The position numbers were made by a program, and so were the translations under genes. DNA of 64,000 nt, taken from positions 16,451,030-16,515,029 of the forward strand of contig NC_068346.1 in the NCBI RefSeq assembly GCF_014633365.1, in the 5' to 3' direction. Shown one piece after another: positions 23,701-34,268 of this stretch. Origin of the DNA: Diospyros lotus. Its lineage: Eukaryota > Streptophyta > Magnoliopsida > Ericales > Ebenaceae. The stretch's first letter is position 1, and each line of letters begins with the position of its first letter. The notes beneath the pieces are model-generated. The model was not told the DNA's origin. It made no database searches and saw nothing but the letters and a program-made list of their open reading frames with translations.

Positions 23701-26700
23701 TTCTCTAGAGATTAGATGCACCTCTTGGCCAATGTTGTGCAGGGGTTGACTAAATTAGGAGCAAAGTGGGATTGAGTGAGAATATAAGGGTACAAAGTAT
23801 ATTGAACCACCCCTTTTTGTCCTCCCAAAAGAATGGGTTCTTCTATCTTCAAATGCTATATTTGTTTTGTAACTTCGGTGCCTCTCTTATTTTCCTCTAT
23901 CTGGACTGGATTCCAGATCCTTCTGCACCTGATCGTATTGTAGGTTATTGAGACAGCTGTGTTCCTGTCTATTTCAAGTGATGTGTTATTCTGTGAGTTT
24001 ATGCTGGAGGCATGAGGTTATACATCATCTATAGAACCTATTATGTGATCTCACCAGCAGAAATACTTGGTCTCTCCTTCACCTTTGTTCCACAGCATCA
24101 TCCTTTATGCTATATGTGTGTAATCCATTTCATGATCTTCAGATTGTTTGTGCCAAAGTTCGGGATGGTGATCAAAGGATTGTACGTCTCAAAGAAGGAG
24201 ACCCAAGAGGCCGTCATGTTGTGATAGTTGATGATCTGGTGCAATCAGGTAGCACTCTCATTGAGTGCCAGGTATGAAAGTCAGACTTCTTGTTTTGTTG
24301 TTTTTTGAATCTTTGATTGTTGAAAATGAACTCCAAAGACTTTCTTTTCTATGCTTTTTACAGTGATACTTACCTTCCCCTATTTTCTAGAAAGTGTTGG
24401 CAAAACATGGAGCAGCAAAAACTAGTGCCTATGTGACACATGGGGTTTTTCCCAATAGGTCATGGGAACGCTTTGAACATGATAATGGAGGTATGCAATA
24501 TCATCTTCCTATACTCCATTTTGTTCATAGTGTTCCATAATTTTTCTTTTTTCTTTTTTTTGGGGTGGGGGTTGTCACTGAGATAATTAAACGTCCACTT
24601 CAGAATCAAGTTGTAAGATTTGAAATCTAACAGTCTCTTCTAAAATTGCTTTAAATTGACATAATATAACTTTTTTCCGGTTGAATATCTGAAGAATGTC
24701 TACGAGTTAATTATCATGTCTTCAATTCCATTGTGTTAACTGCCTTGGTTTCTGGTGTTAATTGTTGAGTAAGGAAGACTTCCCATCATTATTCGAGCAA
24801 CAGATGTCCTATTTTCTTCCTACAAAAGAATCTTTATACTTAAAAAGATAAACCCTAATTCTAATAGCATAATAACTCCAAATACCCAACTGTTAATAAT
24901 TAGCAGAAAAAAAGAAGTATCTCCAAAAAATTACTCCTTTCATATTGGATTTCATCAATAGAAAACAACTCATTTAATAAATGATTGATTGCATAAAAAA
25001 TCTGTCTTCTCAAAATGCAATGGCTAGAATTACTACTGATAATAATGATCCACCTAACCCAATACGGTCACAGTTTCTTGCATCAATAACCACTCGATTG
25101 GATAGGAAGTACAGAAAACAAGAACCTTTTCACACTCTTTCATGTCTTGGAGCTCTACAATATTTATGGTGTGAGAACAAAAATGTTTGTGATGCTTAAT
25201 GGGATTCTTGAATATAATATGGTAGTGTATTTTTTGTGATATTTTGTCAAACTTGTTCCTTCAATTTCAGATCTATTTGTCATGAAGAGATTTATTGATC
25301 CTGGTCCTATTTCACCTTAATTGTTACTTAAATATGAGTTCTGTCTTAGGCCAGATGGGGATAGCATATCTCTATGGAACTTTGAAAATACAAATCTTTG
25401 AGAGATAGAGGTAGGAATTTATTATGTCAGGAGTCCATTAATAAAAAGGTGTTTGGAGAAGCTTGAACCCTGTTCCTACAGTGATGAATATGAGCATAAT
25501 TGAAATTCTAATAGAGATACATTTGTGTATTAGATAGACCATTCTGTAGGCATTAGAATATTGAGAGGAGACCTTTCCCTAGTACAAGAGGACCAAGAAG
25601 TACACGCTTCTAGTATACTAGTAAATGATGAGTAACCCAAGTGTGGATACCTTGGATACCTTGAAGAACTCTCAAAGAGCCAGCATATTCATGTACAATA
25701 CATTGTCATATCCCATGACTATTCTTTGCCTTTTTCTTTTTCTCTCATTGCCCTTTAGGTGTTGGGAACCACATGCCTTTTCTTTGCTATTGTGGGAATC
25801 TGTTCCACGGCCTTCACATTGCTCGACCCTGGCCCCACATGTGGAATAATTTTTCCTTCCATGTTGTTGTGATATCTTAATTTGCCACACAACATCCTCC
25901 AACCATCAAGGCCTCTCTCTTGGGCAACCACATGGTTCCAACATGCCAGGTTGGCTCATGGCCATCAATACCCCTTTTTCTTGAGAAGTTGGTTGAAGGG
26001 GTTCTGCATGGTTTGGCTGGGGTAGCACACGAGGGACTGTACCTTGCATAGAACCAAAAGAGTATAGGGTCACCTCACCCAAGATTGGCTTGGTGCACTC
26101 CTGCCTCAGCCTCAGGCATTTGTCTACCTATTTCTCTGCAACATCTTATTGTTGTCTAACCAACCAGAGAAAGACTGCTTCATTGGTTGGAAGCTAACTC
26201 TTCATCTGTATTGTTGGCCTAGGAGTCATCATCCGTTGTCCGGAGTCACTTTCACCTCACAATAAGGTGAGCTTATCTAAGCCTATGAAGGGGCCTCGCT
26301 GCCTCTTTGCAATGGCTTAGAACCCTAGCCTCGTAACCTCCAGAAACTTAGGGGCTGTATAATTGTGGAAAACAACCCCAGTTTTTTGGAAAATTACTCC
26401 GCATAAAATAAAAAAATAGAAAATTTCTTCAAATACAAAAATTTTCTAAATTGAGAATGGAGATTTGGGAACCACGGTTCTTGAAAATTGACCTAGAGAA
26501 CTCCTAAAATGAGTTTTCCAAATTTTCCTTATTAATTTATTTCCTCACATTTTAGAACTTTATTTCCATAATAACTTTCTTCTTGGAGGATTTTAATTTT
26601 CTTGATTTGTCCCGCACCTGACTTGCATGCTGGAAATTCTTGATGAGTTTATTTAGTTGAATAATCTTTTAACACATGGATAAGGGTACATGTTTCATCA

Positions 26701-26868
26701 CCTTTTCCTTTGTTTTCGCCTGTTCTTCCAACAGGGTCCCCCGAGAAGGGATTTACGTACTTCTGGATCACGGACTCGTGTCCTCGAACAGTTCGGGCTG
26801 TAAAGGGCAGACCGCCATTTGAAGTTCTTAGCCTTGCAGCTCCGATAGCAGCTATCCTTCAAATTTAG
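17708..26868 (+). CDS. PRS4: Ribose-phosphate pyrophosphokinase 4 (class II)
   Basis: Converts ribose 5-phosphate and ATP to PRPP and AMP, feeding purine, pyrimidine, NAD, histidine and tryptophan synthesis. Exons: 17708-17847, 18497-18812, 22079-22174, 22537-22605, 24143-24271, 24391-24490, 26735-26868, all with GT/AG borders and compatible phases, giving 327 codons, close to the 337 or so of plant PRS4. Visible conserved blocks: [66 protein letters not shown], the PRPP-binding loop [14 protein letters not shown] (about residues 233-246), [10 protein letters not shown] and the C-terminus. The loop differs from class I enzymes and fits the phosphate-independent plant class II. There is no N-terminal transit peptide, so a cytosolic enzyme is inferred. 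Intron 2 holds an antisense LINE; without it the intron would be about 149 bp. Confidence 0.95.
18868..20472 (-). pseudogene. LINE reverse transcriptase domain
   Basis: Two open segments in one frame, 20472-19864 and 19809-18868, separated by a TGA where the motif VPREVLWR is expected (Trp to stop). Motifs: [63 protein letters not shown] (catalytic D), [19 protein letters not shown] and LFADDIVL (catalytic DD). The C-terminal segment includes KYLGSVI-like [12 protein letters not shown] and the [10 protein letters not shown] block typical of RTE. Needed to copy the LINE RNA at the nicked target; dead in this copy. Confidence 0.88.
20768..21720 (-). pseudogene. LINE AP-like endonuclease domain
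   Basis: Endonuclease/exonuclease/phosphatase-fold domain that nicks target DNA for target-primed reverse transcription. Visible blocks: [11 protein letters not shown] just upstream of the first methionine, MCLQETRW (metal-binding E), [19 protein letters not shown] (catalytic D and N) and a C-terminal TQHRLLV-type histidine block. It ends at an in-frame TAG near 20770 directly before a WWWNEE motif where RTE proteins normally read on, so this is a nonsense change, followed by a frame change before the reverse transcriptase. Confidence 0.85.
23437..23520 (-). repeat. RTE LINE or Au-type SINE 3' tail in PRS4 intron 4
   Basis: On the - strand this reads AATTCACATAGCTGACCCCA, then CCTAGTAGGACAAAGG, then (GTT)n, the tail shared by plant RTE LINEs and the Au SINEs they mobilise. 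It resembles, but does not equal, the tail at 18840-18900. I see no tRNA-like A and B boxes to its right, so it is a 5'-truncated copy. Confidence 0.6.
24491..26734 (+). other. PRS4 intron 6, no recognisable insertion
   Basis: A 2.2-kb intron. ORFs at 24981-25199 and 25625-25902 have no recognised domain. No target duplications or termini were noticed. Confidence 0.5.
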
Positions 26869-26998
26869 GTAGCATTTTTTCTTGCAAGGGATTGACGGCA
26901 CTTTAGTGACTGGAAGATCATGGGTTTATTCCTTCAGAGCGTCGGCGTTTCAAGAGACGCATTAGGAATGGATTGGCATTCATCTTGTGGCTTTAGGT

Positions 26999-27004
26999 AA
27001 TAAA
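26999..27004 (+). terminator. Candidate PRS4 polyadenylation signal
   Basis: AATAAA 131 bp after the PRS4 stop codon. A second AATAAA lies near 27293. Plant signals are loose, so the choice is tentative. Confidence 0.4.
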
Positions 27005-28309
27005 ATTCAGACAGATCATGTCGGCTTATCTGAAAGATTTTGGCCATGTTAAGCTTGGAATCATTCTGAAGGATTCATTTGGATGCCAAATTGTCAATAT
27101 TCTGGCATCTTCAAACTTGGATACTGAGTCTTTCTTCCTAGTTCCTACTGACCATGACCTCTTCTATTCACAATTTTGTTGTTTGTTTTTTTTTTTTTGT
27201 ACATTTATTCTATTTGATCTCTTCCAAGTATGGAACCAATGAGTTAATGACCGTTAGATTTTTGCCAAGGCTAAGGTGGCCTATTTTATCACAATAAACA
27301 TGATTGTGTTCAAGAAGTATGGTTGAATGCGGGTCACCTACCCGTTACCCACCTGCATATAATTTTTTACATAGTTTTTATTTTATTTTCTATATAAATT
27401 TAAAAGATATTTTTTTAATGTTTAATTCTCTACTCTTTATTGTAACATTTGAACATAAATACTATTTCAATTATGTTTTAATTTTCAATATTATATTTGA
27501 ATCTTTAAAATTATCTCTAGTTGTGTTTTTCTTTTCATTATTTTTTTTTAATTCTAGTAGTTATATAAGACGTGGACTGTGGGCGTTTCTATGTTGACAA
27601 AATACGTAGATCAAACACAAATTAATTTTTGAGAATAAAATATTTTTTAAATGTGTAAATTAATTAGGTAACGAGGGTTTGATAAGTATTTGTTATTCAA
27701 CGGGAATAGGGATAAAAAATAAAATATAAAATACATTACCCTGAAAATAAAAAATGAGATATTTGATTTAAACTCTGTCTATGGTAAAAGAGTTTTTATA
27801 CAGGATCAAATAGTCTTACAGAATAGGGGTTGAAAGAATAAAATGCCCTCATTCATATTGCATTAAAAAAAGTACACTGCAATATAGGTGATGACATTTT
27901 AGTCATTTACCCCTCATTTTGTAAACTTGTCTGATAACCTGTCTGACTCTTAAGAATTTTTTATAGTAAAAACATAATTGGTCGCAGTTTGTTAGGCCAC
28001 GAAAAACAAAAATTGAGAGGAAATAATAGGGCATAGGAATTTGAAATTATACTGAAACTTATTTATAAATGGGAAATTCTATTCGTAACCAAGTTTTTGC
28101 TCTTTGTAGTCATAAATAAAAAAAAAATTATAATTACTCTTAGCAATCACTTTTAGGGAAATTCTATTTGGAACCCGTATTTTTATTCTTTACAACCCAA
28201 ACCTTATAAAATTCCACACTAATTTTAAAATTTTTATTTTACCTCTCCCACAACCCATTTTCTTCTCCAATCGTCATCCTTCGCCTCGCCTCTCTCTTTC
28301 TCTCCTGCA

Positions 28310-28402
28310 CACAAACATACACACACAAACACATACATATATATATATACACACACACATGCGGCCGCCATGACTGACCCCCCCAACACACACATACACA
28401 TA

Positions 28403-28445
<43 letters not shown>

Positions 28446-28475
28446 CACATATATGCAAAGGCATATACACACACA
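28310..28475. repeat. Compound (AC)n / (CT)n / (AT)n microsatellites
   Basis: A core (CT)13 or so at 28402-28428 followed by (AT)8 or so, with AC-rich flanks. It generates spurious ORFs of 71-119 codons on both strands. Confidence 0.95.
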
Positions 28476-28582
28476 CATACAAAAACCATGATAGCGGCCA
28501 TGGCAACAGTCAGGGAACCCAGCATTCCCCGACTGGCCCGAGCAGGGGAACGATGGGTTCCTCGACTGCCAGCAGTCAGGGA

Positions 28583-29797
28583 TGATATCTCTTGTCATCT
28601 AATGACAAGGTTTTGATAATGACAAATATAATGCAAATAATATAAGATTCATTGCATTCTATATGTTCAAAAATCAATTTCATGAAGTTGTGCAAGAAGA
28701 AATGAAGTTGGGCTATACTACTGTTTCCATCTTAAAGCAATGCAAGTAGTTAAGATTCAAAGTTTTTTTTGAGATTGGTCGACTATCGTGTATTCTTATT
28801 TATCAAGTTGGCTTGGTCGATTATCCATAAACCTTAGTCGACTAACAATATGTTATTTTTTAAGTCTTGGTCGACCAGCTTTAGGCCTTGGTCAACTAGA
28901 AGATATCTGATATAACTTGGTCGACTAGCTCTTAAATTAGTCCACAGAAGGTCAGCCTTAGTCGACTAAGTGCTTTGCTTGTTTTTTATCTTGGTCGACT
29001 AAGTGACTTAGTTCTTTTGTGTCTTAGGTCGACTAATTCTATTTGTCTGTCGACTAAGCTTATTATTTCAACAACTCTGTCGACTAACCATTTCTCCTCT
29101 ATCGACTAAGTCTTTTGCAGAATTCATAACGGCTAGTTTTTTGCATCATTTAATGCTCGCCCAACTACCCCAACGGCTCAATTTTTGTATTTTTTGTCAT
29201 CATCTATAAATTGGCGGTTGAAGGAGTTGAAGACTGTTGAAGAATATTTATTACGATTATCTATCGAGCATACACTTTGCATTTGTGCTTTCAAACTTGT
29301 ACTCTCTCTTGTGCATTTCTTTTAGAGGCTTTGCTATCTACTGTTTTATTCATTTACAGTCTCGTATTGATTGTAGAAAGAATTTATACTAAGAGTATTT
29401 AACTCTTAGATTCAGCTTCATTATATTTTCACAGTTTACCTAGCATAAGCTATAAGGCTCATTAAATTTGGGAGGGTTGTACATCTCCTAGTCAAGGACT
29501 AGAGGACCTGCTCGTATTGAGTAGGGGGTTGATAATAAAGTTGTTTAAAAATCCTTAGTTGGTAGCTAAGGTAGTGGACTAGGCTTGAAAAGCCGAACCA
29601 CTATAAATTTTGGTTTCTTGTGCCCTCTGTTTCATTTGTTTTGTTAGCATTTTTATTCTTATTTATTTTGCTTAATCATTCATAAGACTTCATATTTATT
29701 TTTCACCAAACGAGAGTGTCTCTATTTCTCAAAAGTAATTTTTAATTTACTAATTCACCCCCTCTTAGTGTGTGCCATAGCATTTTTCAGTCTTACA
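28583..29797 (+). mobile_element. Sirevirus-like solo LTR, copy 4
   Basis: Flanked by the 5-bp target duplication AGGGA (28578-28582 and 29798-29802). It starts TGATATCTCTTG and ends CAGTCTTACA. It contains about nine GTCGAC palindromes (28777-29085), a TATA box TATAAATT near 29206, stem-loop I at 29389-29409 and stem-loop II at 29572-29603, plus the AATTCACCCCC tail near 29753. No primer-binding site or coding region adjoins it. 1,215 bp. Confidence 0.87.
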
Positions 29798-29802
29798 AGG
29801 GA

Positions 29803-30630
29803 AAGTCGGGGAGATACCAAGTTTCCCCTTTATAATTAGTTTTTTTTATTTTTATTTTAATTAATTTTTTTATTATAATAAAATAAAATTAAAAAATAAT
29901 ACAAATAAATAAATTTTAAATATTTACTTTTTTAAGTAATTATAATTTGATTAATTTTAAATTTTAAATCATCGTATTGAATATAAGTATGGATTTCCCG
30001 AACCCCTGGGTTCGGGAAATCCATAGTTCCCCGAACTTTTAGTTTTTTATATTTTATATTTTATTTAATTATATTAACATATTTTATATTAATATTATAT
30101 TAACATATTTTATGCATTATATTAACATATTTTTTTAAATTTCATTTTTTTTTATCTAAGTCTTCGACTTGAATAATTTAATTTCTTAAAAAAATAAATG
30201 TATATTTTTTCATAAATTTTATTTAACATATGAAAAAATTCCTGAGGTTTAGGAAACATTCAAACCCTAGGGTTCGGGAATTTTGAAGTTTCTCGAATCC
30301 AACTTCCCGACCTAATACTAATACATTCATTTATAAATTTTATTTATGTTTGTGTATGTAGTGCAGGTATGTGTATATATGTGTGTTCTTTTATTCTTAT
30401 ATCTTTATTTATTTTTTCACTTTCGACTGCATCGGATTTGGTATTTTTTGTTATATTGTCTTCGTTATGAATAGGTGGGTGGCTGCATATGACTGATGTG
30501 TAATTGATTGAGTAATTGATGGAGGAAGTAAGTGATTGTGAGGATAAAAATAAGTTTTTAAAAAAATAATATTTTATGTATATTAAAATATGATTACGAA
30601 GAACGAAAATAGCGGCTGTAAATAGAATTT
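29803..30630. other. Intergenic sequence with GGGAACC-type palindromes
   Basis: AT-rich, with several 'cccgaaccc...gggttcggg' motifs (28510-28560, 29989-30024, 30260-30310) that also flank the LTR at 28583, suggesting one older repeat into which that LTR jumped. Confidence 0.4.
29989..30024. repeat. Perfect 17-bp inverted repeat with 2-nt loop
   Basis: The arms ATGGATTTCCCGAACCC and GGGTTCGGGAAATCCAT are exact reverse complements, separated by CT. It could form a cruciform or RNA hairpin. It may be the centre of an old fold-back element. Confidence 0.9.
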
Positions 30631-30635
30631 TTTTT

Positions 30636-30643
30636 TATAAATA
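30636..30643 (+). promoter_or_regulatory. Candidate TATA box of the orphan exon
   Basis: TATAAATA, 52 bp upstream of the ATG at 30695, which would leave a leader of about 25 nt. The local sequence changes from AT-rich to GC-rich coding just after it. Confidence 0.5.
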
Positions 30644-30694
30644 TAAAAAGGCCCCCATATCGAGGACACAGAGACGGTTGAGTTGAATGTAAAA

Positions 30695-30955
30695 ATGGCG
30701 GGATCTCTGGTCGTAGCGTCGACGTCGGGCGCCATCGGAGTGGAGTGGGAGGCGGAGTACTCTCGCTTCTTCAACTATCCTTCTCTCACTTCCTCCTGTC
30801 CTTCTTCTTCTCTCGATCCTCTCACAGACCAATGGCGACACCGATTCCGCGGCACCTGTATCTCCTCCTCCTCTTCCACCGCCTCTCTCAAACTCACCCC
30901 CGATCCCTCCATCTCCGATTACGTCCTCACCATCACTTTCCTCCAAAAAATCCAC
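30695..30955 (+). CDS. Orphan first exon, product not recognised
   Basis: 87 codons from an ATG in good context (AAAATGGCG) to a strong GTGAGT donor at 30956, ending in phase 0. The peptide starts MAGSLVVASTSG, continues VEWEAEYSRFFNYPSL, has a serine-rich middle and ends SDYVLTITFLQKIH. Composition and codon use look like a real plant N-terminus rather than a transposon, and a TATA box sits at the right distance. I do not recognise the family. No downstream exon is visible in the next 1.2 kb, and beyond that the window is filled with transposons. It may be a gene with very large introns, a gene truncated by insertions, or a captured fragment. Confidence 0.5.
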
Positions 30956-32160
30956 GTGAGTCTAGCAATACTCCAAATGAGTATCTACCGATTGAATTCG
31001 ACCTTACTTTGTAATTTGACGATGCAAAAACTTGTGAATTCGGTGTTTGTATGATTTTATGGTTCTTCTGGATTTGATCAAGCCAAATGTTGATGAATTG
31101 TTATTATTATTATTATTATTATTATTTGTAATAAAACCTGAACGAATTACTTGAATTCACTAATCGTATTAATAACTATAAGGCAAGTTGACCAAAAAAC
31201 AATAACACAAACGCATTTACAAATTTAGCTTTACCATTAACACGTGACCGTAATTCAATGGTTTTGGTCATTAGGATTTATTTGTTGACTTGATACTTTT
31301 GAGCCACAAAATAATTCCTAGGATGATGGCCTTGTCACCTAGGTCCGCTGGATGCTTAAGTTAACAATAGACCAGTTCCTTTAATGTGATACTCGGGCAT
31401 GAGGTTTAACAATATCAACTTTTAAATATATATATATATATATAAAAGGAGGCAGAAAAGGAAACTTTATAATAATAGATAGAATTGAAGAGAAAATTGA
31501 CAATATAATTTGTTTATATTTATATATTAAAAATATCTAAAATATATATAATTAATGTGATTAAAGTTTGATATGTTATTATTGTCTAAAATATATCACA
31601 ATATTGCTAACATGAGTGATGAAATTGAAAATTTTACACTAGTATAATTGATGCTTTGAAAATTTGCACCAAATAATTCATAAGATTTGGATTGTGGTGA
31701 GGTGCTGGCTTTATGTTCTGGCTTTGATAACAGTGAATATTTTGAAATAATTGGACTTATTGCTTGCAAAACAACTTGTTAGGTTTTCCTGGGAAGTTTC
31801 AACAAGTTAAAAGTTAACTTGTTGAAACTTGCAAACATGTTCGATTAGAAACTCGTGAATACTAATAGATTTGATTAGAGGATCGTAAATATGCTCTATT
31901 AGAAGTTCATGAATAGCTCGCGAATAAACTCGTTTATAAATACATTAATACATTTATTTATAAATATATTATTTAACATAAATGTATCAAATTTTAAATT
32001 ATTATAATAATATAGTTAAATTAAATATGTTTAAAATTATTATATATATATTAATTTAATCATTTAACATAATATAATATATGTATATATAACAAAGCAA
32101 AATAGCAAATTAGGTTTAGCCAAGCCCATATATATAAATAGTTGTCTAAATTAAAAACCT
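30956..32160. other. Sequence after the orphan exon
   Basis: No second exon found. It holds a (TTA)n microsatellite near 31104-31126 and a TA run at about 31426-31444. From about 31790, 'ctcgtgaat'/'ctcgcgaat' motifs resemble subterminal repeats of plant hAT elements and may mark the left part of the hAT element whose transposase follows. Confidence 0.4.
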
Positions 32161-32963
32161 TAAGAAGCGAATAAGATTGAGGACTAAAGAGGAAGGAAGC
32201 CAAGAGAAAGAGGTAAGCACAAACATCACCTGTCGTCGCTACTGCCACCATCACCATCACCGCAAACCTCCATCTAAGGTTGAATCACTGCCATCACGCC
32301 TACCATTTTTCACTACTCTGTCATCACCTGTTGTGTTGTGTTCCCTTGCTGCCACTACACACACCCTTATTGCATTGTTGTCACTTACTATTGCCCTTTC
32401 ATTATTGTCGCCGCACACTCCTTGTCTTTGCCTATCGTCACCTCTCTGAAGCACCGTCCACTATTACAACTCGTTGTTCAACACCTTTCTCCCTATCTAC
32501 CACCACTTGCTGTCATTGCACACCCCCTCATTCTCTGCCATCACCACTGCACAATCTCCTCTTTAGTGGTTGTTTTCTTGAATACCATACCAATATTTGA
32601 TTCCACTATTATCTAAAATTTTTTTACATAACTTCTTAAGATTTAAATTATGTTATTCTTGTTATGTGCTATCTTTTCTTTTGTAGTCGTTTAATTTTTT
32701 TTGCATTGGTTAATTTCAGTTTTGGTTATTTTTTCAATATGCATTTTTTTTTCTTTTCTTTTATTTTTTTGCTAAATCAATATGCACTTTTTTGAGAATA
32801 AGGTTAGATGTCCTACATAATGCCATTCCTTAAAAGAAGTAATGGATTGATAAGTAAATTTTAGTGATTATGTGATTATATTTTTATTTGTCTTTTGGTT
32901 ATGTGTTTGTGTTATTTAGTTTTAGTAGTCTATATACTTAGATTTTTCTTTATGTTATTTCAG

Positions 32964-33324
32964 GATAACAAATGTTATCTGTTGGTTTCGATTTGGTGCC
33001 TTCTATTGGCATTCCATCTATTGAAGACTTATCTTCAATTCCAATTATGAATGTAATTGATGAAACAAGCAACGATGTTCAAGGAATTCTAGTTGATAAT
33101 GTAAGTGGATGTTGGAGATGATAAAGATGAAAATCCTTTTGAGAAAAAAAAAAACAAAAAGAAAGAAAACGTTTAAAGTTTTGGATTACTTGAAAAAAGT
33201 TACACTTTCTGATGGTTTTTTGAAGGTTGAATGCATGCATTGCAAGCATCATCTTGGTATGATAAAGTTTAATGCAACGTCACATTTGGTATCAACATCG
33301 TCTACCCAAAGTATCAAGGATTAA
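32964..33324 (+). pseudogene. hAT transposase N-terminus with BED zinc finger
   Basis: An AG acceptor at 32962-32963 is followed by an ATG at 32972 and MLSVGFDLVPSIG..., which loses frame near 33110. The next frame carries a basic stretch and the BED-finger pattern LDYLKKVTLSDG, then VECMHCKHHLG and NATSHL. BED fingers bind the element's ends in hAT transposases. The sequence degrades after TSHL, where a retroelement begins. The C-terminal half of a hAT transposase lies 4 kb downstream at 37370. A leader exon and intron (32160-32963) may precede it. Confidence 0.7.
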
Positions 33325-34089
33325 CGAGTCAAATGTTGACTTGCTGGCCTAAAGAGTCGACTTTCCTGTGACAGAAGTCGACTTTCGCCTCCTCGAAAGT
33401 CAACTTCTACCTATTGAAAAGTTAACTTTCAATGCCACCCAACAATTGCAATTAAGAGCCACGTGGCGAGAAATTGGGAGAGGCTGGGGGCTTGGTGGTG
33501 GTTGATTTCGGGTAGTATAAATTTGTTGCTTAGAAAAATACCCAAGAAGGGGTGAATTGGGTTTTTCAAAGAAATTAATAATTTTAACTCTTTTGAAAAC
33601 TCTTAAATTTGTGATCTTAATATGTAATGATTGTAGTAAGATTAATAACAATAACATCACACAACCACAAAGAACAAGAAAAATTTATAGAGGTTTGACT
33701 CTAAAAAGCCTAAACCTCTCTCTCAAGACTTAGCTTGAGGTTCCACTAGGGAGAATCAACACTAATTTTTAATTGGAGCTAGAACCAACACTAGCTTTTA
33801 ATTGGAGCTAGAACTAATATACAATCCCTTGCCCAAACAAGAACTACCGGTACACTACTAGCAAATACAATCCTCTCACACAATAATTGAGTAAAAATAA
33901 CAAACTTACAACTAGAGATAATTACAAACAAGTCACAAACGGTTGAGAATTCCACCAATCAACATACTTCAAGCACTTCAAGCCTTCTCACTATTGTTTG
34001 AATGCTCTATCAAGTTTGTTCTACACTTTGAGCCTCCATACTTACCTTATATATTTACATCTTTTAAACACATTAGTCATTAAAGAAAA

Positions 34090-34268
34090 GGTTTGGTTTA
34101 AGGGGGTGTCTCTTTTTTTTATGCTCTCAGTGTATTCCAAAAAGAGGGAGATAAAGTGATGAATTCATTGATTTTCATTTTTGTTTTGTCATCATCAAAA
34201 AGGGGGAGATAAAGTGATGAATTCATTGATTTTCATTTTTGTTTTGTCATCATCAAAAAGGGGGAGAT
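34090..34268 (+). mobile_element. 3' end of a Sirevirus internal region with repeated polypurine tracts
   Basis: Two tandem units (34154-34210 and 34211-34268, 57 and 58 bp) each end in the polypurine tract AAAAGGGGGAGAT, with a third, weaker tract just before (34139-34153, AAAAAGAGGGAGAT). The last tract abuts the LTR at 34269. Repeated polypurine tracts next to the 3' LTR are a known hallmark of plant Sireviruses. Everything 5' of this is missing. Confidence 0.8.

Larger units (their letters stand above)
26869..28577. other. PRS4 3' UTR and intergenic sequence
   Basis: About the first 150-450 bp should be 3' UTR. The rest is AT-rich without recognisable genes, then polypyrimidine and microsatellite sequence from 28240. 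Confidence 0.5.

Noticed and set aside
28234..28598. ORFs of 71-119 codons on both strands
   Set aside because: They run through AC/CT/AT microsatellites; translations are repetitive.
32177..32616. Four overlapping ORFs rich in His, Leu, Ser
   Set aside because: Low-complexity CACC/CATC tracts read in several frames; more likely the leader of the hAT element.
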